Numbered from the stretch's first letter, positions 16,813 through 26,151 are shown. The stretch: DNA of 32,777 bases from Anaerolineales bacterium (GCA_014859065.1 JACUUU010000008.1:1-32777), one strand, 5' to 3'. The notes: generated from the letters alone by a model not told the origin. Numbers and translations: made by a program.

Positions 16813-18723
16813 ATGCATGTAATCGGAACTGCTGGTCACGTTGACCATGGTAAATCGACTTTAGTGGAAGCCCTGACAGGCATTCATCCGGATCGATTGA
16901 AGGAAGAGCGCGAAAGGGAAATGACGATCGATCTTGGGTTTGCATGGATGGAGCTGCCAGGTGGGGAAGAGATTGGTATCGTGGATGTGCCCGGGCATCG
17001 TGATTTCATCGAAAATATGCTTGCAGGAATTGGGGGTATAGACGCGGCTATATTTGTGGTTGCTGCAGATGAGGGGGTAATGCCGCAAACACGCGAACAC
17101 CTGGCGATTCTTGATATCCTACAAATACCGAAAGGCGTCGTTGCTCTCACTAAAATAGATCTGGTTGCTGATGAAGATCAATCAGGCTGGTTGGAATTAG
17201 TGGAAGATGAGATCCGTAAAGTGATGGAAGGGACAATCCTGGAAAATGCACCCGTGATCAGGGTCTCAGCCAAGAAACAGATTGGTCTTGACGAATTACG
17301 CCAAGCCTTAGACTCTTGTCTTTCAGGAAAGCTTTCCCGTCCCGATCTTCAAAAACCACGCTTACCAGTTGATCGAATATTCACGATTGCGGGATTCGGA
17401 ACAGTGGTAACAGGGACATTGAGTGATGGGGTCCTGAATGTAGGGGATGAAGTTGAAATCCTCCCGGGTGGTTTACGGGGGAGGGTGCGAGGACTCCAGA
17501 CTCATAAGCGCAAACATACCTCAGCGGTTCCTGGTAGTCGGACAGCGATAAATATCTCAGGTATAAACACTGATCAAATTAATAGAGGGGATGTAATCAC
17601 AAAACCTTCCACCTATCGGGCAACTCGGAGATTAGATGTACACTTTCGTTTGCTACCTGCCATCAATAAACCTCTTGTGCATAATACCGAAGTAAAGTTT
17701 TTCATTGGTTCTGCTGAGGTAGTTGCCCGCGTACGTGTTTTGGGGGTTGATGAAATTGAACCTGGTAAGGAAGGTTGGTTGCAGATGGAGCTCCGTCAAC
17801 CAGTGGTGGCAGTCAGAGGAGATCGCTTTATCCTGCGAAGACCTTCACCAGGTGAGACGTTAGGTGGTGGGAGTGTGGTAGACCCACATCCCAAAGGCAG
17901 GCACAAGCGTTTTAATAGTGGGTTGCTGGCAAAGTTAGAGACTCTATCACAAGGTTTACCTGTTGATATACTTTTTCAAGCGGCATTAGCTTTGCACACA
18001 GCCCCTATCAAAGAAATTGTGGCTCGTTCGAATTTAGAGGCCAATCAGGCAAGCCAAGCGTTACGCGAGTTGGTAGATAATCGAAAATTGCTGCTGCTGG
18101 ATGAACCCTCCACGGGAATCGACACTGACAGCAATGCCTTGGTAATCCCTCACACTGCCTGGGATGAGATTGTAAGGCGAGCTCTAAGCGAAGTCGAACG
18201 ATTTCATCGGGAAAACCCTCTTCGGCAAGGAATACCTCGCGAGGAATTAAAAAGCCGCTTGAATCTCTCCTCCCGTCCTTTCAACGCTATTTTGGAAAGG
18301 ATCGTTAGTAAAGGTATTTTGGAAGAAGCGCGACCATTGGTGTTCAAACCAGGTCATCGCATTCAATTTTCTCAAAGCCAGGAACTAGCGATAAGTAAGA
18401 TGATGTCCATTTATGAAAAGGCACCATTCACTCCACCAAGCATAAAAGAGACCAAGAATGTGTTGGGCGAGGAGGTATACAATGCCCTGGTTGATCTAGG
18501 GTTGCTGATTGCAGTATCTGAAGAGATTGCCTTTCGCAAAGAAGATTATCAGCACCTGATTGCAGAAGTCCGTAGTTTGCTCCAAAAAAATGGTGAAATA
18601 ACAGCTGCTCAGGTTCGGGATCACTTCAACACAAGCCGTAGATATGCGCTGGCTTTATTGGAGCATATGGATGCCAAAGGGATAACATTGAGAGAAGGAG
18701 ATGTCAGGAAGTTGAGATTATAA
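16813..18723 (+). CDS. selB: Selenocysteine-specific elongation factor SelB
   Basis: SelB is a GTPase that carries Sec-tRNA to the ribosome and binds the SECIS hairpin on the mRNA. The N-terminal G domain has G1 GHVDHGKS, the switch region DRLKEERERGMTID-like (here REREMTIDLGF), G3 DVPGHRDF and G4 TKID. Elongation-factor-like beta barrels follow (FTIAGFGTVVTGTLSDG; RFILRRPSPGETLGGG), then about 260 residues of winged-helix repeats ending in SRRYALALLEHMDAKGITLREGD, the part that binds SECIS. Length (636 aa) is typical. No selA, selD or tRNA-Sec is in the window and I saw no selenoprotein here. The gene follows the coiled-coil gene by 14 nt and converges with the amidohydrolase. Confidence 0.96.
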   Translation: MHVIGTAGHVDHGKSTLVEALTGIHPDRLKEEREREMTIDLGFAWMELPGGEEIGIVDVPGHRDFIENMLAGIGGIDAAIFVVAADEGVMPQTREHLAILDILQIPKGVVALTKIDLVADEDQSGWLELVEDEIRKVMEGTILENAPVIRVSAKKQIGLDELRQALDSCLSGKLSRPDLQKPRLPVDRIFTIAGFGTVVTGTLSDGVLNVGDEVEILPGGLRGRVRGLQTHKRKHTSAVPGSRTAINISGINTDQINRGDVITKPSTYRATRRLDVHFRLLPAINKPLVHNTEVKFFIGSAEVVARVRVLGVDEIEPGKEGWLQMELRQPVVAVRGDRFILRRPSPGETLGGGSVVDPHPKGRHKRFNSGLLAKLETLSQGLPVDILFQAALALHTAPIKEIVARSNLEANQASQALRELVDNRKLLLLDEPSTGIDTDSNALVIPHTAWDEIVRRALSEVERFHRENPLRQGIPREELKSRLNLSSRPFNAILERIVSKGILEEARPLVFKPGHRIQFSQSQELAISKMMSIYEKAPFTPPSIKETKNVLGEEVYNALVDLGLLIAVSEEIAFRKEDYQHLIAEVRSLLQKNGEITAAQVRDHFNTSRRYALALLEHMDAKGITLREGDVRKLRL

Positions 18724-18788
18724 TAATAAATAAATTGGGGGATATGTAACGATCAGTTGGGAGTTGGAAGAATTTTCACCAATCGATT

Positions 18789-20405
18789 TCAATTAAAGGT
18801 GCAGAAAACCCATTTTCCATTTACCATGGTACCAACAGGTTTCATGTTGAATAAATTATTTGGGTCATCCAAAAATGGGTCTGTTTCAAGTACCACCAGA
18901 TCTGCCAAGTAACCAGGAGATAATTTACCCAGACGGTCGTCTATCCCAGCAGCGTAAGCTGCACCAGTGGTATATGCATGCAGACCTTCAATTAACCTCA
19001 GACGTTGCTCTGGATGCCATCCATCTGGTCCTGGGGAGCCATCCTGGCGGCGCCGAGTGACGGCAGCATGCAGGCCCCAAAAAGGGTTTGGAGATTCAAC
19101 CGGAGCGTCAGAACCGAATGCTAAAGGCGTACCTAAATTTAATAACGAACGCCAAGCATAAGCGTTTTCTGAACGTTCACCCCAATGTTGGTCAGCTGCG
19201 GGGAAGTCAGAGGTGGCATGGAGAGGCTGCATTGACGCGATTATTCTTAAATGAGCCATCTGTACCGCATCCTGAGGGTGAATTATCTGGACATGTTCTA
19301 TGCGATGGCGTAAAAGATTGGATTGAAGTCCCTGCGCGGCTTGTATCTCACCTTCGATCAAACGTAATTTTGCAAAAGCTTTAAGGACTTCATGATTTGC
19401 CCGATCACCGATCGCGTGGATAGCCAGGCTCAATCCATTCCTAACTGCTTTGCGACCATGTTCATACAACTCCTCGGCATCCATAAACAGCATTCCTCGG
19501 TTTTGAACATCTCCCTGATATGGGGAGAGCATAGCTGCTGTGCGAGGACCTAAAGCGCCATCAGAGAATAATTTAATCGAACCGATACGCAAGAGTTCGT
19601 CACCAAAACCTGATCTCAATCCGAGACCAATTGCATAATCCAGGTCTTCAAGGGGAATACCTTTGATAATACGCAGATTTAATTGCTTGTTCTTATGGAG
19701 GGATTGCAAAGTTTGAAAACATTGGCGCTGGTCGAAGTCGTGAACACTGGTGATCCCCATACTCCACAAGACATTTTGGGCGGAATTTATTGCCTGGTAC
19801 ACGTATTCATCACTGTGCCTGGGGATATTTTGAGAGACTAACGTCATTGCCTGTTCGAATAAAAGTCCATCAGGCTTACCGTTATGATCGCGACCAATAC
19901 TTCCGCCAGGGATATCATTGCTGTGTTCGTTGATGCCAGCAGCAGATAATGCAGCAGAATTAGCCCAGGCAAGGTGTAGGGACTTGGCCGTCAAGAATAC
20001 TGGATGGTGAGGGGCAACAGCATCCAGGTCTGTTGCCGAAGGGAATCCTGGATGATCATCCCATTCATTTTGATACCAGCCATGCCCTAGAATCCACTCT
20101 CCTGGTGGAGTGATTGTGGCTCTATCCTGGACACGCTGCAAACAATCTGAAATTGATTTGGTTTCACAATCCAGTTTTTCCAAAAAGAGCGCAAATTGCT
20201 CAAGATGAATATGGGCATCGATCAAACCAGGCAGCACAGTTCGACCTTGGAGATCGATGGTCTTTCCCTTTCCCGAAAATTCTGCCGTTAATCGATCGGG
20301 ATTGCCAATTGCGAGGATGCGACCATTGTCAATTGCTAATGCCCTGGCAGTGGCGTTATCGGGTTCTAAGGTGTATATATTGGCGTTTGTCAATACCTCA
20401 ATCAT
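18789..20405 (-). CDS. Amidohydrolase, YtcJ-like (amidohydrolase family 3)
   Basis: A 538-aa metal-dependent hydrolase of the YtcJ/AepA-like group, which acts on amide bonds of mostly unknown substrates. The N-terminal beta-sandwich strand is followed by LPGLIDAHIH with the first metal-binding His pair. HRIEHVQ carries a further metal ligand, and FGSDAPVESPNPF holds the catalytic Asp; all are family hallmarks. The C-terminal GKLSPGYLADLVVLETDPF closes the composite sandwich domain. No signal peptide is present. It starts 8 nt after parB on the same strand, so it is probably the last gene of the par transcript, although no functional link is evident. It converges with selB across a 65-nt gap without a clear terminator. 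Confidence 0.88.
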   Translation of the reverse strand: MIEVLTNANIYTLEPDNATARALAIDNGRILAIGNPDRLTAEFSGKGKTIDLQGRTVLPGLIDAHIHLEQFALFLEKLDCETKSISDCLQRVQDRATITPPGEWILGHGWYQNEWDDHPGFPSATDLDAVAPHHPVFLTAKSLHLAWANSAALSAAGINEHSNDIPGGSIGRDHNGKPDGLLFEQAMTLVSQNIPRHSDEYVYQAINSAQNVLWSMGITSVHDFDQRQCFQTLQSLHKNKQLNLRIIKGIPLEDLDYAIGLGLRSGFGDELLRIGSIKLFSDGALGPRTAAMLSPYQGDVQNRGMLFMDAEELYEHGRKAVRNGLSLAIHAIGDRANHEVLKAFAKLRLIEGEIQAAQGLQSNLLRHRIEHVQIIHPQDAVQMAHLRIIASMQPLHATSDFPAADQHWGERSENAYAWRSLLNLGTPLAFGSDAPVESPNPFWGLHAAVTRRRQDGSPGPDGWHPEQRLRLIEGLHAYTTGAAYAAGIDDRLGKLSPGYLADLVVLETDPFLDDPNNLFNMKPVGTMVNGKWVFCTFN

Positions 20406-20413
20406 ATATTCTT

Positions 20414-21298
20414 CTAATGAGCTGATTGAGGACCTAGAATATGTTCAATAATGGAGTTCAATTCTTCCTCAGAATAGTAATGTATTGTTATAACGCCACC
20501 TTTCCGGCGATGTTTGAGCACTACCTTGGTGCCTAACTCCTGTCGTAATCTTTCTTCCAAAGCTGTAATTTCAGCATTAACGGGCTGTTTAGGAGGTCTC
20601 TCAACCCTTTCACCTCCAAATTTTCTTACCAAATCCTCAGTTTGCCGGACGGTTAGGTCGCGTTGCAGGATTATTTGGGTGGCTGCCACTTGGGATTCAG
20701 GAGTAGCCAGAGCCAGCAAAGCGCGGGCATGACCAGCGCTGATCTTACCGCTTGCTAGCGCATCCTTTACAGTATTTGGAAGATTAAGTAAGCGAAGCGT
20801 ATTTGTTATCGCTGTGCGAGATTTACCGACTCGGTTGGAAATTTCTTCATGTGAAAGTTCGAAGTCATCGCTTAGTTGGCGGTAGGCTTCCGCAATTTCA
20901 AGTGGACCTAAATCAGCACGCTGTACATTTTCAACTAATGCCAATTCGACCAATTGTTGTTCATTCGCTTCCCGGATGATTGCTGGGATATGACTGATCC
21001 CAGCCTGATTTGCAGCTAACCAGCGTCTTTCACCCGCGATTATGATGAATTGACCGGATTCTGCGGCTTGTGTAAGGATCAACGGTTGGATAACACCATG
21101 TTCTTTTATCGATGCAGCCAGCTCCGACAATTCAGATGAATCCATACGCGTCCGTGGTTGCCGTGGGTTAGGAGAAATGCAGTCGATAGCTACCAGGGCG
21201 ATCGACGATTCAGGCAAAGCAGTTTCTGTCGGCGAACCCTTATCACTGGTAGGTATCAGGGCATCTAAGCCTTTACCGAGACCTGGTTTTCTTGTCAT
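20414..21298 (-). CDS. parB: Chromosome partitioning protein ParB (Spo0J-like)
   Basis: ParB loads onto parS sites as a CTP-dependent clamp and works with ParA in origin segregation. The order is: GKGLDALIP near the N-terminus, INPNPRQPR-like segment (SPNPRQPR), the CTP-binding GERRW motif, the helix-turn-helix SHEEISNRVGKSRTAITNTLRLL, and the C-terminal dimerisation part (LEERLRQELGTKVVLKHRRKGG). The length (294 aa) is normal. AGGAG lies 4-5 nt before the ATG, 27 nt after parA. No clear parS site was found in the window. The location near rpmH/rnpA/yidC fits the origin-proximal position usual for chromosomal parAB. Confidence 0.96.
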   Translation of the reverse strand: MTRKPGLGKGLDALIPTSDKGSPTETALPESSIALVAIDCISPNPRQPRTRMDSSELSELAASIKEHGVIQPLILTQAAESGQFIIIAGERRWLAANQAGISHIPAIIREANEQQLVELALVENVQRADLGPLEIAEAYRQLSDDFELSHEEISNRVGKSRTAITNTLRLLNLPNTVKDALASGKISAGHARALLALATPESQVAATQIILQRDLTVRQTEDLVRKFGGERVERPPKQPVNAEITALEERLRQELGTKVVLKHRRKGGVITIHYYSEEELNSIIEHILGPQSAH

Positions 21299-21325
21299 GC
21301 TACTCCTGTGAATGAATGGTTGTGA

Positions 21326-22111
21326 TCAAGTGACCGCAATATCGATCCCGTCTTCGCTAAGGATTTCTCGTGCCAAAGCCGCATACGCCAAAGCGCCGCT
21401 GGATTGAGGTGAGTAGACTGTGATCGGTAATCCATAAGAAGGCGCTTCGGCAAGCCGGATGCTGCGAGGAATAATAGCTTTGAAAACTCGATTTGGATAA
21501 TGAAGCCGGACTTCATCAACAACATCAGCAGAAAGCTTGGTGCGGGTGTCAAACATAGTCAGCACCACACCTCGCACCCGAAGATCTGGATAGATAGCGG
21601 TACGGATTCGTTCCAAGGTATGGTTCAGCAGACCAAGTCCTTCTAGGGGTAGGTATTCACATTGAACAGGTATGATGACCCCATTTTGAGCGGCGATCAA
21701 CCCATTTAGGGTAAGTAAGCCAAGTGAAGGAGGACAATCGATAAGAATATAATCATAGCGTTTTGATAATGGTACTAACGCATTTTTCAGAAAACTTTCT
21801 CGAGCGATCTCACTCACCAATTCTACCTCAGCGCCTGCCAGTGCGGGAGAAGATGGTAATAAAGAAAGCTTCAGACGAGGGTTATGCAAAATATGTGCTG
21901 AGGTTGCTCCTTGATGGATCAAAGTTTCGTAAGTGCCACTGCGAACGTTGTTTTTATCAACACCTAAACAAGATGTTGCATTTGCTTGGGGATCCAAATC
22001 CACCAGAAGTACTTTCTGTCCATAATACGCAAGAAATGCTCCTAGATTAATGGCAGTTGTGGTTTTTCCTACACCACCTTTTTGATTAGCCAGGGTGTAG
22101 ATTCGTGCCAT
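21326..22111 (-). CDS. parA: Chromosome partitioning ATPase ParA (Soj-like)
   Basis: A 261-aa deviant-Walker ATPase. The N-terminus has the ParA signature [14 protein letters not shown] with the extra signature lysine, DLDPQANAT as Walker A', and [12 protein letters not shown] as Walker B. It binds DNA non-specifically when ATP-bound and moves ParB-parS complexes; no N-terminal helix-turn-helix is present, so this is the chromosomal (short) type. The gene begins 5 nt after the PfkB-kinase stop and precedes parB by 27 nt, consistent with one transcript. GAGGTG is about 12 nt upstream of the ATG, slightly far. Confidence 0.96.
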   Translation of the reverse strand: MARIYTLANQKGGVGKTTTAINLGAFLAYYGQKVLLVDLDPQANATSCLGVDKNNVRSGTYETLIHQGATSAHILHNPRLKLSLLPSSPALAGAEVELVSEIARESFLKNALVPLSKRYDYILIDCPPSLGLLTLNGLIAAQNGVIIPVQCEYLPLEGLGLLNHTLERIRTAIYPDLRVRGVVLTMFDTRTKLSADVVDEVRLHYPNRVFKAIIPRSIRLAEAPSYGLPITVYSPQSSGALAYAALAREILSEDGIDIAVT

Positions 22112-22116
22112 GGAGA

Positions 22117-22965
22117 TTAGAGCACCTCGATCATACTCTCTTCAATTTCTTGAAGTGTAGGAATGCTATTGATACCAAACCGAGTGATGGAATGGGAAGC
22201 CAACTGAGAGGCAAAGCGAGCTGCTTCCCAGGGGTCGCGAGTCGTATACAACCTGACAAAAAAAACTGCCGCAAAGATGTCTCCCGCACCGATATCATCT
22301 ACCAATTCCACTGGTAGTGGGTGAAAGCGACGGACATCGCCATGCCAATACACCCGTGCACCTTCGATATTTTCAGTCACTACGAGAACTTGGCAGTATG
22401 TAGCCATCTCCTCAATTCGTGCTTCATCGTTACCGACATCTTCATCGCTCAAAACAACCGCGTTTGCATTTCCAAGAACGAAACTGGCTTCTGGCCATTC
22501 TGAGGGATGAACAACCCCTTCATCATCCCAGCTGCGTAACCACCCTTGAGGTGTGATGCCTACCAGCGAGTTTGTAAAATGGCGTGTCATGCCTGGTTCG
22601 ATTTCTTGAGCAACAGGCCCGAAATGGATGATAGTTGGATTACGCCAGGCTTCAGGGAGGAGAAACAGGTCAAGTTTAGCAGCAACACTGTGTAATTTCT
22701 GTATCCGCCCCTCAGGAGTAGTGATATTTTCAAAGGTCGTGCTGTGTTCTGTGGGGTAATTTATTATGGGGATGTCACTCAATTGGTCGATAAAGATTTC
22801 CTCCGACCACGACGTAACGATTCCTACTCTCAACCCTAAAGCACGTGCGGTCAGGGCTGCATAGAGTGCAGTTCCCCCAATTTGTGGACCTTTTGGTGTA
22901 ATGTCCCGGGTTAAATGACCAATTACTAGGTAATCTACAGGTCCTAGGTAGGTTGGAGCAAACAT
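22117..22965 (-). CDS. PfkB-family carbohydrate/nucleoside kinase
   Basis: A 282-aa ribokinase-fold protein. The N-terminal half has VIGHLTRD followed by the substrate-binding [15 protein letters not shown] stretch, and the C-terminal PfkB signature is [12 protein letters not shown], where the final Asp is the catalytic base and GAG forms the anion hole. The middle is divergent from known sugar kinases, so the substrate cannot be assigned. The gene is between jag (22 nt gap) and parA (5 nt gap), where mnmE or rsmG are more usual in other bacteria. The tight spacing suggests co-transcription with origin-region genes; a functional tie is unproven. Confidence 0.86.
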   Translation of the reverse strand: MFAPTYLGPVDYLVIGHLTRDITPKGPQIGGTALYAALTARALGLRVGIVTSWSEEIFIDQLSDIPIINYPTEHSTTFENITTPEGRIQKLHSVAAKLDLFLLPEAWRNPTIIHFGPVAQEIEPGMTRHFTNSLVGITPQGWLRSWDDEGVVHPSEWPEASFVLGNANAVVLSDEDVGNDEARIEEMATYCQVLVVTENIEGARVYWHGDVRRFHPLPVELVDDIGAGDIFAAVFFVRLYTTRDPWEAARFASQLASHSITRFGINSIPTLQEIEESMIEVL

Positions 22966-22987
22966 AGATAAATTATACCGCTTTGAT

Positions 22988-23764
22988 TCAGCTCAAGGGA
23001 ATAATGGTTACTTTACGATTGGGTTCTTCACCAACACTCTCTGTCTCCACCTGGGGATTGTCCCTAAGTTCGATATGGATTATGCGGCGTTCATTGGCAG
23101 GCATTGGTTCAAGAACCTGACGACGACCAGATTTGATTGCCTGGTCAGCCATACGCTGAGCTAAATTACGCAGTTGGTGTTCTCGCCGAATGCGATAACC
23201 TTCAACATCAACAATTAGGGGTAAATGTTTGCCTAATTCTTTACTGACAATCAAGCTGGCGATAAATTGAAGTGAGTTTAGTGTTTCTGCTCGACGACCT
23301 ATCAGAATGCTCAGATCATCGCCTGTAACATTTATATGCACAGGGATCCGATTTCTAATCTCATCAACTTCGCCGTACTCAGCTGTAACATTTGCCCTAA
23401 TATTCATCTTATCTAAAAGTTCAGCGACTGTGTCCTGTGCAGTTAACAGGATATAGTCGTCCTCCATCTTTTCGATTTCAGGTGCAGATGCAGGTTTATC
23501 GTTGGGTTCGATTTGATCTGCGATATTTTCCGCAGTTGTAGCTACCTCGGTCTTGATGGTGTCTGATTTTTCTTGTATAGGTTGCTTGATGACCAAGCGA
23601 ATTCTGGCGTGACGGGATCCCAGCCCAAATAAACCACGGCTACCTTCATCCAGGACCTCCACATCAACGGCGTCTTCAGTTAATCCCAGGTCATCCAACC
23701 CTTTGATTAGAGCTTCTTCTATTGTCGGAGCAATTACTTCCAGGGATGCTGGTTTATCGATCAT
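22988..23764 (-). CDS. jag: RNA-binding protein Jag/KhpB (EloR)
   Basis: A 258-aa protein of the Jag/KhpB family, an RNA-binding regulator encoded next to yidC in many bacteria and linked to cell elongation. The N-terminal Jag domain (SLEVIAPTIEEALIKGL, GLFGLGSRHARIRL) is followed by an acidic linker (about 75-115), a KH domain (ILIGRRAETLNSLQF) and a C-terminal R3H domain (RLAQRMADQAI, MPANERRIIH). The KH GxxG loop reads GRRA, with the last Gly changed to Ala. The track start (23791) has no ribosome binding site; ATG 23764 has GAGGGA 4-5 nt upstream and starts right before the Jag domain. It follows yidC by 27 nt. Confidence 0.92.
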   Translation of the reverse strand: MIDKPASLEVIAPTIEEALIKGLDDLGLTEDAVDVEVLDEGSRGLFGLGSRHARIRLVIKQPIQEKSDTIKTEVATTAENIADQIEPNDKPASAPEIEKMEDDYILLTAQDTVAELLDKMNIRANVTAEYGEVDEIRNRIPVHINVTGDDLSILIGRRAETLNSLQFIASLIVSKELGKHLPLIVDVEGYRIRREHQLRNLAQRMADQAIKSGRRQVLEPMPANERRIIHIELRDNPQVETESVGEEPNRKVTIIPLS

Positions 23765-23791
23765 TTTTCCCTCATAAGGCTTAATCCCCAA

Positions 23792-24565
23792 TTACTTCGT
23801 GCTCAATTTTTTCATCGGGATTAGATTGCGCCAATTGACTTTGCCCATTGCGGCATATTGCAGGACACCTACAACGTTGCTGATCAGGAAGTAGAGCGCC
23901 AAACCGGAAGAGAAAGTATATGCCAGATAACCCATAAGGAGAGGCATATAAATGTTCATGGCTTTGGTCATTTGGGCGCCTTGGTCGCCTGTGGCAGCGG
24001 TTGGAGTCATCAACTTGGATTGGAGATAAGTAGAAATAACTACCAGAATAGTTATGATAGGGAGACCAAATCCAGCGATGGCTAGGCCTGACCCACTTTC
24101 GGGGAGGCTTAAGTCCAACCAAAGAAATATATTATTCAGTGGGATCAAAGCTGCTGCATCAACGAAGGGATAAATATGGCGAGAGAAATCTAGCAGTTGA
24201 ACTGGTGTGACTGCAAGGGCACGGATCAAGGACTGGTAAAAGCCAATCATTATTGGTAATTGGATTATCATTGGCAAGCAGGAACCAAAAGGATTGACCC
24301 CCATCTCTTTGTAAAGTTTCATCTGCTCTTGAGCTAACTTTTCGCGATCGTTCTTGTATTTCTTCTGAATATCCTGATATTTTTTCGATTTTTGCATTTC
24401 CTGCATGGCTGCAGCGCTCTTCATCTGTTTCATTGTTAGTGGATACAAGAGCATGCGCATCAGAACAGTGAAAATGATAATTGCTATGCCAAAGTTCTGC
24501 CCCACCAGGCTGTAAAGCACCAGCAAGGAATTTATCATTGGGTTAAGTATTAAGGTTTCCCACAT
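23792..24565 (-). CDS. yidC: Membrane protein insertase YidC
   Basis: YidC inserts and folds inner-membrane proteins, alone or with SecYEG. This 257-aa Gram-positive-type form lacks the large periplasmic P1 domain. Five hydrophobic segments are visible; the hydrophilic-groove arginine is in FTVLMRMLLYPLT, and the cytoplasmic hairpin loop (KYQDIQKKYKNDREKLAQEQMKLY) follows, then the conserved VNPFGSCLPMIIQLPI. No lipobox is present. It has its own promoter candidate upstream (24606-24633). No strong ribosome binding site precedes ATG 24565, but the N-terminus (MWETLILNPM) is typical for the family. Confidence 0.96.
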   Translation of the reverse strand: MWETLILNPMINSLLVLYSLVGQNFGIAIIIFTVLMRMLLYPLTMKQMKSAAAMQEMQKSKKYQDIQKKYKNDREKLAQEQMKLYKEMGVNPFGSCLPMIIQLPIMIGFYQSLIRALAVTPVQLLDFSRHIYPFVDAAALIPLNNIFLWLDLSLPESGSGLAIAGFGLPIITILVVISTYLQSKLMTPTAATGDQGAQMTKAMNIYMPLLMGYLAYTFSSGLALYFLISNVVGVLQYAAMGKVNWRNLIPMKKLSTK

Positions 24566-24605
24566 TTCAAATCTGCCGTGATTGGTTATCCTTTCTCTTG
24601 AAAGA

Positions 24606-24633
24606 ATTCTATGCCTTTCTTTCTTAATTTCAA
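24606..24633 (-). promoter_or_regulatory. Promoter candidate for yidC
   Basis: On the minus strand TTGAAA (24633-24628) and TAGAAT (24611-24606) are separated by 16 nt. It lies in the 124-nt gap between the PQQ lipoprotein gene and yidC, about 40 nt upstream of the yidC ATG. Confidence 0.4.
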
Positions 24634-24689
24634 AAATCTACGAGTATTTCCTGTCTTAATTAACATGCTTCCCCGTCCGAAATGGTGAA

Positions 24690-25781
24690 TTATGGTGAGA
24701 AAGTCCATAGAATTCCGCCATTCCTATTCAGTGCGACGAGATGGTTATCCCCTCGAGTGGGCGTCACTAGGAGTATATCGTTAAAAATCTGGGGAGGGGC
24801 ATGAAGCCTGCCTCCGACATTCTGTGACCAGCGAATAGAGCCGTCCGTCGTGAGGGCATACAGCGAACCGGATTCGGTACTGACATAAATGGTTGAATTA
24901 GCAACCAGAGGGGTGCCGACGATAGGGCCATCGAGTATCTCGGGAGATAGTTTCCAGAACTGGTTACCATTTCCCGCATTCAGCGCGTAGAAGTTACCAT
25001 CTAAATCGCCAAAATAGAGTCGTCCGGAGGCGAGTGCTGGTCCATCCCAGACCCAACCATCAGTTTCTGTTTGCCAGAGAATTATGCCATCGCTGGCTCG
25101 TATGGCATACATCATTCGTCCGAATGTGCCCACATAGAGAATCCCATCTTCGCTCAGTGTAGGGACGCCTACGATTGCACCCCCCAGTTTTTCTGTTTGC
25201 CAGAGAAGAACGGGTTCAAAAACGTTAAGATCAGATCTTAACGCGTAGATACGTTGGTCCATCGATGGAAGGTAAATGTTCCCATTTTCTGGTTGGGCGA
25301 CTGGTCGCGCCCAGGTTGGTTTTTCAGTTGAGAAGGTCCATCTAAGCTCCCCATTAAGAGACAATGCGTACAAATTCTTGTCGCCGTCCGGAGCAAAAAT
25401 GCCATCATGTGTGGCTAAAGCGCTGGCAATGAAGCGGTTGCGGGCTTCGGTAAATTCCCAATTTACTTGCCCGGTCTCAGGGTTGAGACTGTAGAGTACG
25501 TTGTTGTACCCGCCCACAATCAATTGACCATCCGGAGTAATTGTAGGTGGTGCAAAAAAAGTAATGCGTGCTTCAGACTCTTCAGGAAAACGCCATTTCT
25601 CGGTCCCATTTGAATTTAAGTCGACGGCAAAGACATGGTTGTCATACGCCAAGTAAGCGGTACCTTCATGGACGGTTAAACCTGGCCAACCGGTGGATGC
25701 GTAGATTTCCCCACTGCAACCGGTAACCAGGAAAGCTGCTATTAATAACGAAAATGTGATGGTTAGGTGCTTTTTCTTCAT
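24690..25781 (-). CDS. PQQ-like beta-propeller lipoprotein (BamB-like fold)
   Basis: A secreted lipoprotein with a beta-propeller. The signal peptide MKKKHLTITFSLL... ends in the lipobox VTGC (Cys22 from the chosen start). The rest is a series of propeller repeats with the recurrent pattern xLYALxxxxGxxxWxF (YSLNPETGQVNWEF, YALSLNGELRWTF, YAIRASDGIILWQT, YALNAGNGNQFWKL, YALTTDGSIRWSQ), about seven blades. The track start is a TTG; ATG 25781 gives a standard signal peptide, and ATG 25790 is also possible. It sits between yidD and yidC, where no gene is normally found. Function is unknown: possibly envelope protein assembly by fold analogy, but in a monoderm-like phylum this is uncertain. Confidence 0.85.
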   Translation of the reverse strand: MKKKHLTITFSLLIAAFLVTGCSGEIYASTGWPGLTVHEGTAYLAYDNHVFAVDLNSNGTEKWRFPEESEARITFFAPPTITPDGQLIVGGYNNVLYSLNPETGQVNWEFTEARNRFIASALATHDGIFAPDGDKNLYALSLNGELRWTFSTEKPTWARPVAQPENGNIYLPSMDQRIYALRSDLNVFEPVLLWQTEKLGGAIVGVPTLSEDGILYVGTFGRMMYAIRASDGIILWQTETDGWVWDGPALASGRLYFGDLDGNFYALNAGNGNQFWKLSPEILDGPIVGTPLVANSTIYVSTESGSLYALTTDGSIRWSQNVGGRLHAPPQIFNDILLVTPTRGDNHLVALNRNGGILWTFSP

Positions 25782-25857
25782 ATTTCTCATTGATCGGGTC
25801 GACAACTCTGGTTCACTATAAAAATTCCTTGGTTGTCAAAAAATCACCGTTTCCTGA

Positions 25858-26151
25858 TTAAGGTACGGGATCATAACCTCCTTCATTAAATGGATTGCAA
25901 CGCAATAATCTCCAGGTTCCCATTGCCGTTCCTTTAATCACTCCATGTTTATAAATAGCCTGATAACCGTAGTGTGAGCAGCTCGGATAAAACCTGCAAG
26001 TATTGGCAGGCAGTAAGCGTGAAACCGTGAACTGATAGATGCGTATCAAACCAAGCATAATCATTCGTGGCAGGTTCACTGGTATAAGGGGCAAATCTCG
26101 AAGGCGAGGTTCGTTAGGGTAATCTTTGTTCAACTGAAACTTAACATTCAT
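25858..26151 (-). CDS. yidD: Membrane protein insertion efficiency factor YidD
   Basis: A 97-aa membrane-associated protein that assists YidC-dependent insertion. The family core is intact: [34 protein letters not shown] with the conserved cysteines, then [29 protein letters not shown]. About 28 N-terminal residues precede the usual start, so initiation at Met30 is an alternative. The start overlaps the 3' end of rnpA by 11 nt, so translation is likely coupled. Confidence 0.93.
   Translation of the reverse strand: MNVKFQLNKDYPNEPRLRDLPLIPVNLPRMIMLGLIRIYQFTVSRLLPANTCRFYPSCSHYGYQAIYKHGVIKGTAMGTWRLLRCNPFNEGGYDPVP

Noticed and set aside
25815-25839. TTGACA/TATAGT pair upstream of the propeller lipoprotein (minus strand)
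   Set aside because: The hexamers are good but only 13 nt apart, too close for a normal promoter.
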